Shown: positions 15,735 to 25,469 of the stretch, piece by piece
Layout of the letters: every line of letters begins with the position of its first letter
Position numbering within the stretch: the first letter of the stretch is position 1
Assembly (NCBI RefSeq): GCF_002090075.1
Contig: NZ_BBRI01000003.1
Coordinates: 496,001 to 560,000, forward strand
DNA: 64,000 bases
Direction: 5' to 3'
Source: Demequina sp. NBRC 110052
GTDB taxonomy: Bacteria; Actinomycetota; Actinomycetes; Actinomycetales; Demequinaceae
Translations under genes and position numbers: made by a program
The notes under the pieces: model-generated
Database searches by the model: none
Told to the model about the DNA's origin: nothing
The model's input: the letters and a program-made list of their open reading frames with translations, nothing else

Positions 15735-17303
15735 TCAGGACTGGACCGGGACCAGGAAGCCGTCCTCGACGAGGCCCCGGATCGCACGCGCCAGACCCGT
15801 CGCCATGTCCGCGGTGGAGACGTCGAGCAGTGCCGCGAGCGCGCCCGAGATCTGCCCCGCGGCGAGCTCTCCGTCGCATGTGGACACGAAGCCCGCAAGG
15901 GCAGTGTCCGCGCGCACGGACCGCTGCAGTCCCCTGCCCTGACGGATCAGGATGTGCTCGGGCTCGTGCTCCGTGGCACGCCCGTAGGTCTCCTTCGTGA
16001 CATCGTCCGCGACCATGAAGGTCGTAGCCAGCAGTTCCTGGTCGTCGCGCGAGGCGACCCAGTCATGCGCGACGAGCGCATCGGCGAGCGTCGCACCAAG
16101 CGGCCCCACGATCGGGCCCTCATGCTCCTCGAGCCGTCGAAGCGTGGGCGGCCCGAGCGTCGGGCGTCTGAGCGTCACGACGCCGAAGCCGATCGCCTCG
16201 ACGCCGCGGGCGTCGAAGTCCGCAAGGTACGCCTCGTAGGCGGCGCGGAAGCCCTCGCGGTCGCGCTCGGGGGTGACCCCTGCGTCGCGCAGCCACGTCT
16301 CCGCGTACTCCGCGGCGTCGAGCAGATCGCGCTGGATCACCCAGGCGTCAAGCGGCACCTCGGAGGAGCCGAGCCACGCGCCGAGTCGGTCCGACCAGGC
16401 CTCACCCCGGCGCACCTCCCAGTTGCCGAGGTGCTGTGCGACGCCTCCCGGCGCGAGCACCGTGCCCACCGTGCGCACGAGCGACGCGACGATGCCGTCG
16501 CCGCCCAGTCCGCCGTCGCGGTACTCGAAGCTCGGAGCGCCAGGCGGAGTGATGACGAACGGCGGGTTCGACACGACCAGGTCGAACTCCTCGCCCACCA
16601 CCGGCTCGAGCATGCTGCCCAGACGCAGATCCCACTCAGCCGGCGGCGCGTTGAGCGCGCGGTTGAACGCGGCGAAGCTCAGCGCACGCCTGCTGATGTC
16701 GGTGGCCGTGACGTGCTGCGCGTGGGTCGAGGCGTGCAGCGCCTGAATGCCGCACCCGGTGCCGAGGTCGAGGACGCGACCCGTCGGTGTGCGCATGGTC
16801 GCACCCGCGAGGGTCGTGGAGGCGCCGCCGATCCCCAGCACGTGATCGTCCGCGAGCCGCGACCCCGTGACCGCCTCACCCCTGTCAGAGGCGACCCACC
16901 AGTGCGCGGCTGTCGCACCGTCCGCGCCCACGGCCGCGGTAGGACGCAGGTCGACGCGGGCGCGCACCTCGCCACCGCTCGCCCCGGCCGATTCCACCAA
17001 ACCCGCGGCCGTGGCCCCGTCGACGCCGAAGGCGCCTAGCGCGTCGGCCGCGTCCGCGTGCTGCACCGCGTCGCCCAGCATGAACAGGCGCGTGAGGGTC
17101 GAGACGGTGCTCGGCGAGCGCCGCGCCTCGAGCAGCGCGGGCACCGTCTGCTCGCGCGCGAGGGCACGCGTGGCCCGCTCGCCCAGCAGCTCCTCGACGG
17201 CGTCCACTGTCCACGGAGCGAGAGCCTTGCGCAGCGCGCCGGCGGCCTCGGGCGCGAGCGACACGGGGTGCGCGCGGTCTGCGGGTCCAGTGCTGCTGCT
17301 CAC
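15735..17303 (-). CDS. Class I SAM-dependent methyltransferase (PrmC/RsmC-like)
   Basis: A 522-residue methyltransferase. The middle holds the Rossmann SAM-binding loop VLDLGTGCGIQALH, the second acidic strand VTATDIS, and the catalytic NPPF tetrapeptide in LVVSNPPFVITPPG, which is the signature of enzymes that methylate planar nitrogens (glutamine in release factors or adenine/guanine in RNA). About 170 residues before and 200 after the core are actinobacteria-specific (DUF7059 and DUF7782-type regions by position). GTG start at 17303 (VSSSTGP); the frame is open further upstream but without coding character. Substrate unknown. Confidence 0.8.
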   Translation of the reverse strand: MSSSTGPADRAHPVSLAPEAAGALRKALAPWTVDAVEELLGERATRALAREQTVPALLEARRSPSTVSTLTRLFMLGDAVQHADAADALGAFGVDGATAAGLVESAGASGGEVRARVDLRPTAAVGADGATAAHWWVASDRGEAVTGSRLADDHVLGIGGASTTLAGATMRTPTGRVLDLGTGCGIQALHASTHAQHVTATDISRRALSFAAFNRALNAPPAEWDLRLGSMLEPVVGEEFDLVVSNPPFVITPPGAPSFEYRDGGLGGDGIVASLVRTVGTVLAPGGVAQHLGNWEVRRGEAWSDRLGAWLGSSEVPLDAWVIQRDLLDAAEYAETWLRDAGVTPERDREGFRAAYEAYLADFDARGVEAIGFGVVTLRRPTLGPPTLRRLEEHEGPIVGPLGATLADALVAHDWVASRDDQELLATTFMVADDVTKETYGRATEHEPEHILIRQGRGLQRSVRADTALAGFVSTCDGELAAGQISGALAALLDVSTADMATGLARAIRGLVEDGFLVPVQS

Positions 17304-17353
17304 GCGAGCGAGCCTACCGAGCCGTCCCACGTTCGCTCCGCCGCCACCCGATC

Positions 17354-17450
17354 TGACAGTCCGAACCAATCCCAAGTGCGACACCCCGATGAAGATCGGA
17401 GTGGAGGGACATCCCACAGCGTGTCGTGCGGAGATTGGTTCGCACTGTCG
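17354..17450. repeat. Large imperfect inverted repeat between two minus-strand genes
   Basis: The left arm (17354-17384, starting TGACAGTCCGAACCAATC) is matched by the reverse complement of the right arm (17421-17450, ending GAGATTGGTTCGCACTGTCG) at most positions over about 30 bp, with a 36-bp spacer. It sits between the methyltransferase start and the M20 peptidase stop. Role unknown; either an mRNA hairpin terminating the peptidase transcript or a mobile-repeat remnant. Confidence 0.6.
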
Positions 17451-17502
17451 AAGAGGGGCGTGCGGAGCGACAGTGCCTTCCGTGCGGAGCGAACGGGGCG
17501 GG

Positions 17503-18897
17503 TCAGAGACCCTGCAGGAGGGCCCTGTAGAAGACCACACCCTGACCCAACGACGCGACCTCGACCTTCTCATTCGGCCCGTGCACCGCGGCGCGCTGCT
17601 GCGAATCCATGCGCAGCGGCGCGAAGCGGTAGGCGGGGCCCAGATGCGCGAGGTGACGCGCGTCGGAGGCGGCGAGCATCACGTACGGCACGGTCAGCGC
17701 CTCCGGATACGACGACGCGATGGCCTCGTTCAGCAGCGCCCACCGCGGGTCGTCGCCCCGCGGTGACACGGGCGAGGGCTCGCTCGCCTCGACCAAGGCG
17801 AAGCCCACGCGCGGATCGCCGACGACGCGACGGATGTGCTCCACCGCCTCGTCCACCGAGGACCCGGCTGCCACGCGGATGTTGAGCATCGCGGTCGCGC
17901 GCGTGGCGAGCACGTTGTGACCCACCGAGCCGCTGAGCTGGGTGATCGCAGTGGTGGTGCGCACCATCGCGGCCATCTCGGGGCTCAGCCGCGGCATGGC
18001 GCGCGCGAGCACCGGCCGCAGCGCGCGCGCTCGCCGGAGCACCGCACCCATCGCTCCCGTGATACGCGGTCCCGCAGCCTCGAGCATCTCGATGGTCACG
18101 TCGTTGACGGACGCGGGATGCGGATGCGTCTCGATGCGGCGCAGCGCTCGCGCGAGGATGCCCGGCGCGGACTCGCGCGGCGGGGTCGAGGCGTGGCCGC
18201 CGAGCGCGTCGACGGTGAGCGTCACGGAGGCGATGCCCTTCTCGGAGACGCCGATCACGGCCGCCTCTCCCTCGAGCCCTGCGATCGCGCCGAGAGTCAC
18301 GGCGCCGCCCTCGTCGAGGATCATCCACGGCTCGACTCCGCGCTCGGCGAGGAGCGCGGCCGCCTGCACGGCGCAGTCGCCGTAGGACTCCTCGTCGGCG
18401 CCCATGAGCACCCACACGTCCTGTGGCGGCGCCCAGCCCTCGGTCAGAAGCGACTCGAGCGCGTCCATCATGACCACGAGCGCGCCCTTGTCGTCGAGCG
18501 TGCCGCGGCCGAACACCCATCCGTCCTGGATCACGCCCGCGAATGGCTCGTGCTCCCACCCCTCGCCGGCCCAGTCCTCGGGCACCGGCACCACGTCCTG
18601 GTGCGCCATGAGCACCACCGGCCGCTCGGCTGAGGCGCCGGGGATCCGGAGCAGCAGGCCTGCGCGCCCCACCTGCTCCGGCTCGTGCGCCATGACGCGC
18701 GGATACAGGATGTCGAGCGCCGCGCGCTGGGCACCGAAGGTGGCGGCCACCTCGGGCGGGTGCGGCCCCGGCGGCGGGGTCACGGTGGGGATGCGCACGA
18801 GTGCAGCCAGACGCTCAGCGACGTCGGCGGCGGCGGGCTCCCCCGGGCCGACGCGCGGGACGCCGCCCATGCCCGACGCGTCGCTCACCGGGGTCAT
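17503..18897 (-). CDS. M20-family metallopeptidase
   Basis: A 464-residue di-zinc amidase/exopeptidase. Metal ligands are in the expected order: VVLMAHQDVVPVP (His, followed by the catalytic Asp two residues later), FGRGTLDDKGAL (bridging Asp), MGADEESYGD (catalytic and metal Glu), LDEGGAV (metal acidic residue), and a late His in PNEKVEVASLGQGV's neighbourhood (AAVHGPNEK). A dimerisation domain lies in the middle. Such enzymes act on dipeptides, N-acyl amino acids or carnosine-like substrates in the cytosol. The start overlaps the stop of the MFS gene by 4 bp (ATGA at 18894-18897), so transporter and hydrolase are coupled and may import and cleave the same compound. Confidence 0.88.
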   Translation of the reverse strand: MTPVSDASGMGGVPRVGPGEPAAADVAERLAALVRIPTVTPPPGPHPPEVAATFGAQRAALDILYPRVMAHEPEQVGRAGLLLRIPGASAERPVVLMAHQDVVPVPEDWAGEGWEHEPFAGVIQDGWVFGRGTLDDKGALVVMMDALESLLTEGWAPPQDVWVLMGADEESYGDCAVQAAALLAERGVEPWMILDEGGAVTLGAIAGLEGEAAVIGVSEKGIASVTLTVDALGGHASTPPRESAPGILARALRRIETHPHPASVNDVTIEMLEAAGPRITGAMGAVLRRARALRPVLARAMPRLSPEMAAMVRTTTAITQLSGSVGHNVLATRATAMLNIRVAAGSSVDEAVEHIRRVVGDPRVGFALVEASEPSPVSPRGDDPRWALLNEAIASSYPEALTVPYVMLAASDARHLAHLGPAYRFAPLRMDSQQRAAVHGPNEKVEVASLGQGVVFYRALLQGL

Positions 18898-20486
18898 CGC
18901 GCCTCACCTTCGCCGTCGGTCGTGTTCGCCTGCCCGACGCCGGGGTCGCCGTGGACGTCCTGTCCGGCGACGGCGTCGGGCCGGGCATGGGTCTGGGAGA
19001 CCACCACGTCGGGCCCCACGGACTCCAGCGCGAGCGCGTCGGAGGTGCCGCCGAGGCCCTGCGCGTCGGGGTCCGCGGAGGTGAAGGCGACCTTGGGCAC
19101 CGTGAGCAGCGCTGCCACCGCCGCGATGGCGGTGAGGCCGCAGATGGCCCATACCGTCTGGTAGCCGGTGAGCGAGGCCGCGGTGGTCTCCTCGGAGTCG
19201 ATGCCGGAGGCGAGAGCGATCGCGAAGATCGCGGACGCGAGCGCGCCGCCGAGCGTCTTGGTGGTGTTCGTGAGCCCGGTCGCGACGCCCGTCTGATGGG
19301 GCGGCGCGGCCGCAGCCGCGGTCGCGGGCAGCGCAGCGACGAGCGCACCCGAGCCCAGTCCGGCGACGATCATCATCGCCGAGACCACCATCACGCCCGA
19401 GTGGAAGGGCACGAGCATGAGGTAGCCGAACGCGACCATGAGCGACGCGGCGATCAGCACGGGGCGTGGCTTGAAGGCGCGCGAGATGCGCGCGTACAGA
19501 CCCGCGCCGATCAGCAGCGACAGCACGTACGCGCCGATCAGATACGAGCGGTTCGCCGAGTCGAGGCCCAGCCCGTATCCGACCTCGGTCGGGTCGGTGC
19601 CCGCGAACGTGGACAGCGGACCCTGCGCGCCGAGGACCGACACCCCGAACAGGGCGGAGGTGAGGATCACGGGCCACAGCGTCGGGCGTGCGATGAGACG
19701 CATGTCGATGAGGGGATCGTCGCGCCGCAACTCGAGGCGCACGAACCACCACAGCAGAGCCAGGCCGAACGCGATCATGGCCCACACCCACACGGTGAAG
19801 CCGTTCACGCGGGTCAGGGACAGGCCACCGGTGATGGCGAGCAGCGAGAGGCTCAGCAGCACCGTGCCGCTCGAGTCGATCTTGCCGCCGGCCCGCGCGC
19901 CCGGATCCTCGACCTTGAAGATCACCACGATCAGCGCGATGGTCACGAGCAGCGCCGGGACCGAGAGCGTCATCCACAACGGCAGCAGACCGCCCAGCTG
20001 GCCAGCGACGAGCGCGCCGCCGATCGCTCCGGCCTCGAGCGCGACGACGATGAGGCCCGCGCCCTTCGCGGTGAGCTCCGCGGTGTTCTCATGCTTGCGG
20101 GCGCGCGCATGGATGATCGACACGTTCATGGGCAGCCACACCACATAGAAGCCCTGGATGGCCCACATGATCGTGAACAGCACGAAGTTGCCGGAGAACG
20201 CGACGCCCCAGCTCGCGAGCGCAGTGACGACGAGCGACCCGATCAGCACCTTGCGGTGGCCGATCATGTCGCCCAGTCGCGCGAGCACCGGCACCACGAT
20301 CGCTGACAGCAGCAGCTGCGCGGCCTCGAACCAGTTGATGTGCGCGTCGTTGATGTCGAGGTTGCGGGCCACGTCGGTCAGCAGCGGCGTGTAGAAGCCC
20401 TGGAGGACTCCGGAGGTCGCCTCGACGACCACGAGGGCGCCGACGACTCCGGCCAGGGGTGCACGGGACTTGATCATGTTCTGCAT
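18894..20486 (-). CDS. MFS transporter, DHA2-type (14 TM)
   Basis: A 530-residue major facilitator protein of the EmrB/QacA kind. It has the intracellular loop-2 signature ARLGDMIGHRKVLIG (GDxxGxRxxL type), alternating hydrophobic helices throughout and a motif-C-like stretch ALEAGAIGGALVAGQLGG in helix 5. The last 50 residues are hydrophilic and acidic (cytosolic tail), unusual in length. Start: ATG at 20486; an ATG at 20477 (MIKSR) has AAGGA better spaced. Members of this family export drugs, or less often take up solutes. The overlapping M20 peptidase gene hints that a peptide-like or acylated compound is moved. Confidence 0.85.
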   Translation of the reverse strand: MQNMIKSRAPLAGVVGALVVVEATSGVLQGFYTPLLTDVARNLDINDAHINWFEAAQLLLSAIVVPVLARLGDMIGHRKVLIGSLVVTALASWGVAFSGNFVLFTIMWAIQGFYVVWLPMNVSIIHARARKHENTAELTAKGAGLIVVALEAGAIGGALVAGQLGGLLPLWMTLSVPALLVTIALIVVIFKVEDPGARAGGKIDSSGTVLLSLSLLAITGGLSLTRVNGFTVWVWAMIAFGLALLWWFVRLELRRDDPLIDMRLIARPTLWPVILTSALFGVSVLGAQGPLSTFAGTDPTEVGYGLGLDSANRSYLIGAYVLSLLIGAGLYARISRAFKPRPVLIAASLMVAFGYLMLVPFHSGVMVVSAMMIVAGLGSGALVAALPATAAAAAPPHQTGVATGLTNTTKTLGGALASAIFAIALASGIDSEETTAASLTGYQTVWAICGLTAIAAVAALLTVPKVAFTSADPDAQGLGGTSDALALESVGPDVVVSQTHARPDAVAGQDVHGDPGVGQANTTDGEGEAR

Positions 20487-20541
20487 CCTTGCACCGCTGG
20501 GTTTCGGTCATATGACCGGGACTGAGAATGGGCGTTCCGCG

Positions 20542-22845
20542 TCACTCCGTGATGGCCGACGCAGGGGTGTGATGCTCCGACTCGGCTGCCTTGTCGCCCT
20601 CGTGCTCCAGATCGCCCTGGTGGGCGCGGCGCTCAGCCGCCACCACCGCAGCAACGGCCAATGCGGCCGCGATCAGCGCGATCCCCCACCTCAGCCACGG
20701 GTTCGCCCCGTCGCCGAAGCTCAGCGCCACCACCGCGGGGGCGATGAGCAGCGCGACGAGGTTCATGACCTTGATGAGCGGGTTGATCGCGGGGCCGGCG
20801 GTGTCCTTGAAGGGGTCGCCGATCGTGTCACCGATGATCGTCGCCTCATGTGCGGGCGAGTATTTGCCGCCGTGGTGGCCGTCCTCGACGATCTTCTTGG
20901 CGTTGTCCCACGAGCCGCCCGAGTTCGCGAGGAACACGGCCATGAGCACTCCGGTGCCGATCGCGCCCGCGAGGAAGCCTGCGAGAGCACCGACGCCCAG
21001 GCCGAAGCCGACGAAGATGGGCGCCATCGCCGCGAGCAGGCCGGGGGTGGCGAGCTCTCGCAGCGAGTCACGCGTGCAGATGTCCACCACGCGCCCGTAC
21101 TCGGGGCGCTGCTCGCCCGTCATGATGCCGGGCATCTCGCGGAACTGACGGCGCACCTCGAGCACGATTGCACCGGCGGCACGCGTGACGGCATCGATGG
21201 CGAGGCCGGAGAAGAGGAACACGGTCGCGCCGCCGACGATCACGCCGACGAGCGTCATCGGGTTGATGATCTCGTAGCTGACCTCGCCGAGCGCCGCGCC
21301 CGCCGACGCGAGGGCCGTCTCCACGGCGTCGGAGTAGGAACCGAACAGCGCCGTCGCCGCGAGAACCGCGGTCGCGATCGCGATGCCCTTGGTGATGGCC
21401 TTGGTGGTGTTGCCGACGGCGTCGAGGTCGGTGAGCGTCTGCGCGGCCTCCTCGTCCACGTCGCCAGACATCTCGGCGATTCCCTGCGCGTTGTCGCTCA
21501 CAGGCCCGAACGTGTCCATCGCGACGATCACGCCGACGGTGGTCAGAAGACCGCAGCCCGCGAGCGCCACCAGGAACAGGGCGAGCGGAAGGGACCCGCC
21601 GGAGACGACGAAGAGGATGACGACGGCGCCGGCGATCACGGTCGCCGTGTAGACGGCCGACGCGAGGCCCACCCCGACGCCCGAGAGCACCACGGTCGCC
21701 GCACCCGTGAGCGACGTCTTCGCGACGCGCTTGGTGGGACCGGCGGCGGTGTCAGTGAAGTAGCCGGTGAGCTTGAGGATGAGCCCCGCGAGGCCGATCC
21801 CGACGAAGACCGCGATCGTCGCCATGACGCGTGGGTCGCCGTCGAGGTCGCTCAGGCGCGATCCCGTGAACTCGGAGAACGAGCCCGGCAGGTACACGAA
21901 CGCCGCGACCGCCGACAGCACCGCGCCCACGAGCGCCGAGAGGTAGAAGCCGCGGTTGATGGCCTTGAGACCCGACTCGCCCTGACGCACGCGCGTGATG
22001 AGGACTCCGATCGCGGCGACCAGCGCGCCGACCGCGGTGACGATGAGCGGGAAGATCAGGCCGTCCTCGCCGAACGCGACCTTGCCCAGGATGAGCGCGG
22101 CCACCAGGGTCACGGCGTAGGACTCGAACAGGTCCGCCGCCATGCCGGCGCAGTCGCCCACGTTGTCGCCCACGTTGTCGGCGATCGTCGCGGCGTTGCG
22201 CGGGTCGTCCTCCGGGATGTGGTTCTCGACCTTGCCCACCAGGTCGGCGCCGACGTCAGCCGCCTTGGTGAAGATGCCGCCGCCGACGCGCATGAACATC
22301 GCCAGCAGCGCGGCGCCGAAGCCGAAGCCCTCGAGCACCGCGGGGGCGTTCTCGCGGAAGAGAAACACCACCGCGGCAGCACCCGCGAGGCCCTGCCCCA
22401 CGACGCCCATACCCACTGCACCACCGGTGCGGAACGCAAGGCGGGCGCCCTCAGCACGCCCGCCCGGTTCCCGCGCGGCCGCGGCCACGCGCACGTTCGC
22501 GCGCACCGCGAGCCACATGCCCATGTAGCCGATCGTCGCCGAGCAGCCAGCACCCAGCAGGAAGAACATCGAGCGCCCGATGCGCACGCCCGTGTCGCCG
22601 GGCAGCAGGAACAGCAGCGCGAACACCACTGCCGCGAACACCGCGAGCGTGCGGAGCTGGCGGTTGAGGTACGCGCTCGCACCCTCTTGGACCGCACCCG
22701 CGATCTCCTGCATCTTGTCCGTGCCCTCGCGCGCCTTGAGCACCTGCTGACGCAGCATCCACGACATCAGCAGCGCGGCCGCGGCGACGACGCCGATGAC
22801 CACGACGATGACGAGCGACGAGCCCCCCAGCTCCACCGCCTCCAT
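20542..22845 (-). CDS. hppA: H+-translocating membrane pyrophosphatase
   Basis: Hydrolyses pyrophosphate and pumps protons across the membrane. The 767-residue protein has about 16 helices and the family motifs: DVGADLVGKVE, DNVGDNVGDCAGMAADL, DTFGPVSDNAQGIAEM, and DTIGDPFKDTAGPAINPLIK, which hold the Mg-pyrophosphate-binding aspartates and lysines. GNTTKAITKG carries Lys where K+-dependent enzymes have Ala, so it belongs to the potassium-independent group. ATG at 22845 gives a short cytosolic N-terminus; the long open frame upstream to 23088 overlaps the divergent sigma gene and is not coding. It gives the cell pyrophosphate-driven proton motive force or pyrophosphate clearance. Confidence 0.95.
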   Translation of the reverse strand: MEAVELGGSSLVIVVVIGVVAAAALLMSWMLRQQVLKAREGTDKMQEIAGAVQEGASAYLNRQLRTLAVFAAVVFALLFLLPGDTGVRIGRSMFFLLGAGCSATIGYMGMWLAVRANVRVAAAAREPGGRAEGARLAFRTGGAVGMGVVGQGLAGAAAVVFLFRENAPAVLEGFGFGAALLAMFMRVGGGIFTKAADVGADLVGKVENHIPEDDPRNAATIADNVGDNVGDCAGMAADLFESYAVTLVAALILGKVAFGEDGLIFPLIVTAVGALVAAIGVLITRVRQGESGLKAINRGFYLSALVGAVLSAVAAFVYLPGSFSEFTGSRLSDLDGDPRVMATIAVFVGIGLAGLILKLTGYFTDTAAGPTKRVAKTSLTGAATVVLSGVGVGLASAVYTATVIAGAVVILFVVSGGSLPLALFLVALAGCGLLTTVGVIVAMDTFGPVSDNAQGIAEMSGDVDEEAAQTLTDLDAVGNTTKAITKGIAIATAVLAATALFGSYSDAVETALASAGAALGEVSYEIINPMTLVGVIVGGATVFLFSGLAIDAVTRAAGAIVLEVRRQFREMPGIMTGEQRPEYGRVVDICTRDSLRELATPGLLAAMAPIFVGFGLGVGALAGFLAGAIGTGVLMAVFLANSGGSWDNAKKIVEDGHHGGKYSPAHEATIIGDTIGDPFKDTAGPAINPLIKVMNLVALLIAPAVVALSFGDGANPWLRWGIALIAAALAVAAVVAAERRAHQGDLEHEGDKAAESEHHTPASAITE

Positions 22846-23047
22846 GACAGAACTTCGCACCGCAGCCTCCCAAGCGTCCTCGTTGACGTCCCGCAGCTGC
22901 GCCGTTGCACCCGCGGGGCCGGGTATGCCGGTCACTCTAGGGGAGGATGGGTGCGGGCGCACTCGTGGACGCGCGCACCCAACCTTTTCCTCGCCGCGCA
23001 CGTCGACATTGCGAGAGCGCCTCGTGAACCGACCCTGGGAGACCTGC

Positions 23048-23596
23048 ATGACGGACTGGCGGCAGACCATGGAGCAGCTCGTGCGCACCCGCGAACGGGC
23101 ACTGCTGGGCTACGCCTACCTCGTGTGCAGCGACCCCATCCAGGCTCAGGACCTCGTGCAGGACGCCTTGGTGCGCACCTTCTCGAAGCCCAGGCCCGGC
23201 CTCACTCCGGAGAAGGCCGAGGGTTACGTCCGACGGGCGATCACGTCCGTCTACGTCGACCAGTACCGCCGCAACCAGCGGTGGCAGAAGGTCAGGCACC
23301 TGTTCACGCCTCAGGAGATCGGGGACGACGAGTTCGCCCCCGTCGACGCGAGTGCCGAGGTCTCACAGGCGCTGGCGACGCTTCCCCCGCGGGTGCGGGC
23401 GTGCGTCGTGCTGCGCTACTTCGACGACCTCACGGTGGCCGACGTGGCCTCCGAGCTCGGCATCGCCGAGGGCACCGTGAAGCGCTATCTGAGCGATGGA
23501 GTCCACCACCTCGAGCACGTGCTCGGTGAGGTGGAGGACTCCGAGACCGGGGCGGAGACGGCAGTGCTCGTCGGCCGCCGCGAGGGAAGGAACTGA
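23048..23596 (+). CDS. SigE-family ECF RNA polymerase sigma factor (second copy)
   Basis: A 182-residue ECF sigma factor of the same type as the one at 7002-7526. Region 2 reads GYAYLVCSDPIQAQDLVQDALVRTF and region 4 VVLRYFDDLTVADVASELGIAEGTVKRYLSDG. ATG at 23048 follows GGGAGACC; the open frame upstream is antisense to the hppA start region and is not coding. The stop is separated by one base from the start of the membrane regulator gene at 23598, so both are made together. It presumably directs RNA polymerase to a small regulon in response to an envelope signal. Confidence 0.88.
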   Translation: MTDWRQTMEQLVRTRERALLGYAYLVCSDPIQAQDLVQDALVRTFSKPRPGLTPEKAEGYVRRAITSVYVDQYRRNQRWQKVRHLFTPQEIGDDEFAPVDASAEVSQALATLPPRVRACVVLRYFDDLTVADVASELGIAEGTVKRYLSDGVHHLEHVLGEVEDSETGAETAVLVGRREGRN

Positions 23597-23597
23597 C

Positions 23598-25379
23598 ATG
23601 TCCAAGATCTCTGATGCCCTGCACGGCGCCGCTGACGACGCGCCCGTGGATGGCGTGCAGCTGTCCGCGGTGAAGGCCGCGGGCCGCGTCTCACGCCGCC
23701 GGGCGATGCGCACCGGAGTGCCCGGGGTGGTGGGCGCCGGCGCGATCGCGCTGCTCGCGTTCGGCGTGGTGATCCCCAACCTGGGCAGCCCCGGCCGCAG
23801 TGGCGGCGACTCGGCGACGATGGGCCTGCCCGAGACCGCTGGCGACGGGTTCGCTGCCGACAGCTCGAACCTCGCGTTCGGGCTGTGCGGCTCCACTCTC
23901 GAGGGCGGCGCCTACGGCGAGCCTGCGGCCACGCTCGACGTGGCCTTGCTGGGAGACGGCGAGGACCTGCAGCCGGGCGGCACGCTCGGCTACCGCACGA
24001 CCCTCGCCGGCACCGCCGACGGCACCTTCACCACGTTCGGTGCCGACGCGTTCGTCCTGTGGGACGGCATCGTGGTGGGTACCGCCGCATTCGGCAGCGA
24101 CACGGTGTCCGAGCTGACGCAGGTCACTCTCTCAGGCGACGCCGTCGTGGACGTGGAGAGCGAGCTCGCGCTCATCAACTGCTGGGACGGCGAGCCCCTG
24201 CCCGCCGGCAAGTACGAGCTGGTCGCCAGTCAGGAGTTCTGGGCCGACGCCGTCATCGACAAGCCGACGCTCGACCCGGGCGAGCCCACCGGGTCGCCTG
24301 AAGAGCCCACCACCGAGCCGGGCCAGTCCACGGAGCCCGTCGAGCCGACGGTCGCCCCGACCGAGGAGAGCGCCTCCTCGGGCCCGGCCGACGCGAACGA
24401 CAGCGTGAGCACGACGAACGATGGCGCGGGCGTCGCCGGATCGTCCGGACCCGCGTCGGGCGCCGCATCGTTCCGGATCGTCTCCGAGCCTGCGCTGCTG
24501 GTGATCGCCGGCGAGCCCGTGGACGACCCGTTCGCGGCGTACCTGCTCTCGCCCGAGCCGGCACCGATCGAGACTCCCGACGACCTGCTCACGCCCGACG
24601 CGGCGCGCAGCCTGTACGACGGCGCCGTCGCCGGTCCGTGGGACATGGCTGCCGGAACCCAGCGCGTGACGCTCATGGGCGACTCGCGAGACGCCGAGGG
24701 CACCCTGTGGGAGCAGCGCTACTACGGCTGCTCGTGGGACGGTGCGACTCAGCGGGCCTTCCCTGAGTCCGCCGACGTCGCGCTGCTCGACGTGACCGCC
24801 GACGCTCCGTCGTCCTTGTCCGTGAGCTATGGCTGGGTCATCGACGGCAACCCCGTCGTCACCGCATCGGTCGCCAACGCCTCCAAATGGACGCTCCCGT
24901 ACTGGGGCGGCGCCCAGCCGACGCTGTACCTGGTGCGCGATGGCGTCGTCGTCGCCGAGGGGTACCTCACGAGCACGTCGCGTGATGGCGACATGTGGAT
25001 CGCTGAGGACGCGGCCTCCAGCTCGCTCACGATCGCACAGCCCGGCTACCTGGCGCCGGGCGACGGCTACAGCGGCGAGTACCTGTGGCGCGACGTGAGC
25101 GGATGCTGGACCGATTCCGGCCAGGCCGAGATCACGTCCGGCACGTACACGCTGCTCGCGGCGCATGCGATGCACGTGGACAACGGCACCGTGTACTACG
25201 GCTACGACGACGCGGCCGAGGCCGATGAGGCCTTCGCCAGGGAGCAGGACGGCGCAGCGACCGGCGGCTCCGACCCCATCGCAGAGCCAGCCCCCGCTCC
25301 TGATCAGATGGGCGACTATGACTGGGTCGAGCTGCAGGTGTGGACCTCGCTCGGCACGGTCCGCGTGACGGCCAACTGA
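23598..25379 (+). CDS. Single-TM protein with large extracytoplasmic domain, putative anti-sigma-like partner (second copy)
   Basis: A 593-residue protein. Residues 1-32 are cytosolic, RRR at 33-35 is followed by AM, one membrane helix spans about 41-60, and the remainder is outside. The external part has two beta-rich, cysteine-containing regions joined by a Pro/Thr/Glu-Ser-rich linker (around 225-275). Aromatic-rich stretches such as YYGCSWDGATQ and YLWRDVSGCWTD resemble surface ligand-binding domains. RBS GGGAAGGA precedes the ATG. No zinc anti-sigma signature is present. By its coupling with an ECF gene and shared layout with 5680-7005 it probably controls that sigma factor; the mechanism is not evident. 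Confidence 0.6.
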   Translation: MSKISDALHGAADDAPVDGVQLSAVKAAGRVSRRRAMRTGVPGVVGAGAIALLAFGVVIPNLGSPGRSGGDSATMGLPETAGDGFAADSSNLAFGLCGSTLEGGAYGEPAATLDVALLGDGEDLQPGGTLGYRTTLAGTADGTFTTFGADAFVLWDGIVVGTAAFGSDTVSELTQVTLSGDAVVDVESELALINCWDGEPLPAGKYELVASQEFWADAVIDKPTLDPGEPTGSPEEPTTEPGQSTEPVEPTVAPTEESASSGPADANDSVSTTNDGAGVAGSSGPASGAASFRIVSEPALLVIAGEPVDDPFAAYLLSPEPAPIETPDDLLTPDAARSLYDGAVAGPWDMAAGTQRVTLMGDSRDAEGTLWEQRYYGCSWDGATQRAFPESADVALLDVTADAPSSLSVSYGWVIDGNPVVTASVANASKWTLPYWGGAQPTLYLVRDGVVVAEGYLTSTSRDGDMWIAEDAASSSLTIAQPGYLAPGDGYSGEYLWRDVSGCWTDSGQAEITSGTYTLLAAHAMHVDNGTVYYGYDDAAEADEAFAREQDGAATGGSDPIAEPAPAPDQMGDYDWVELQVWTSLGTVRVTAN

Positions 25380-25399
25380 CGCCCACCTGCGGGCCTCGC

Positions 25400-25440
25400 A
25401 CGGCTCGGGGCACCTGGAGCGATCCGGGGCCCCGAGCCGT
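25400..25440. terminator. Bidirectional hairpin between convergent genes
   Basis: A perfect 12-bp stem, ACGGCTCGGGGC (25400-25411) with GCCCCGAGCCGT (25429-25440) and a 17-nt loop, lies between the stop at 25379 (+) and the stop at 25470 (-). It can serve both transcripts. Confidence 0.75.
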
Positions 25441-25469
25441 CGTCGCGCACGGTGACGACGAGGCCGCGC

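Noticed and set aside
20470-23529. A 1019-codon plus-strand open frame antisense to hppA
   Set aside because: Arises from high-GC codon bias opposite a real gene; the product is a low-complexity Arg/His/Asp-rich string with no domain.
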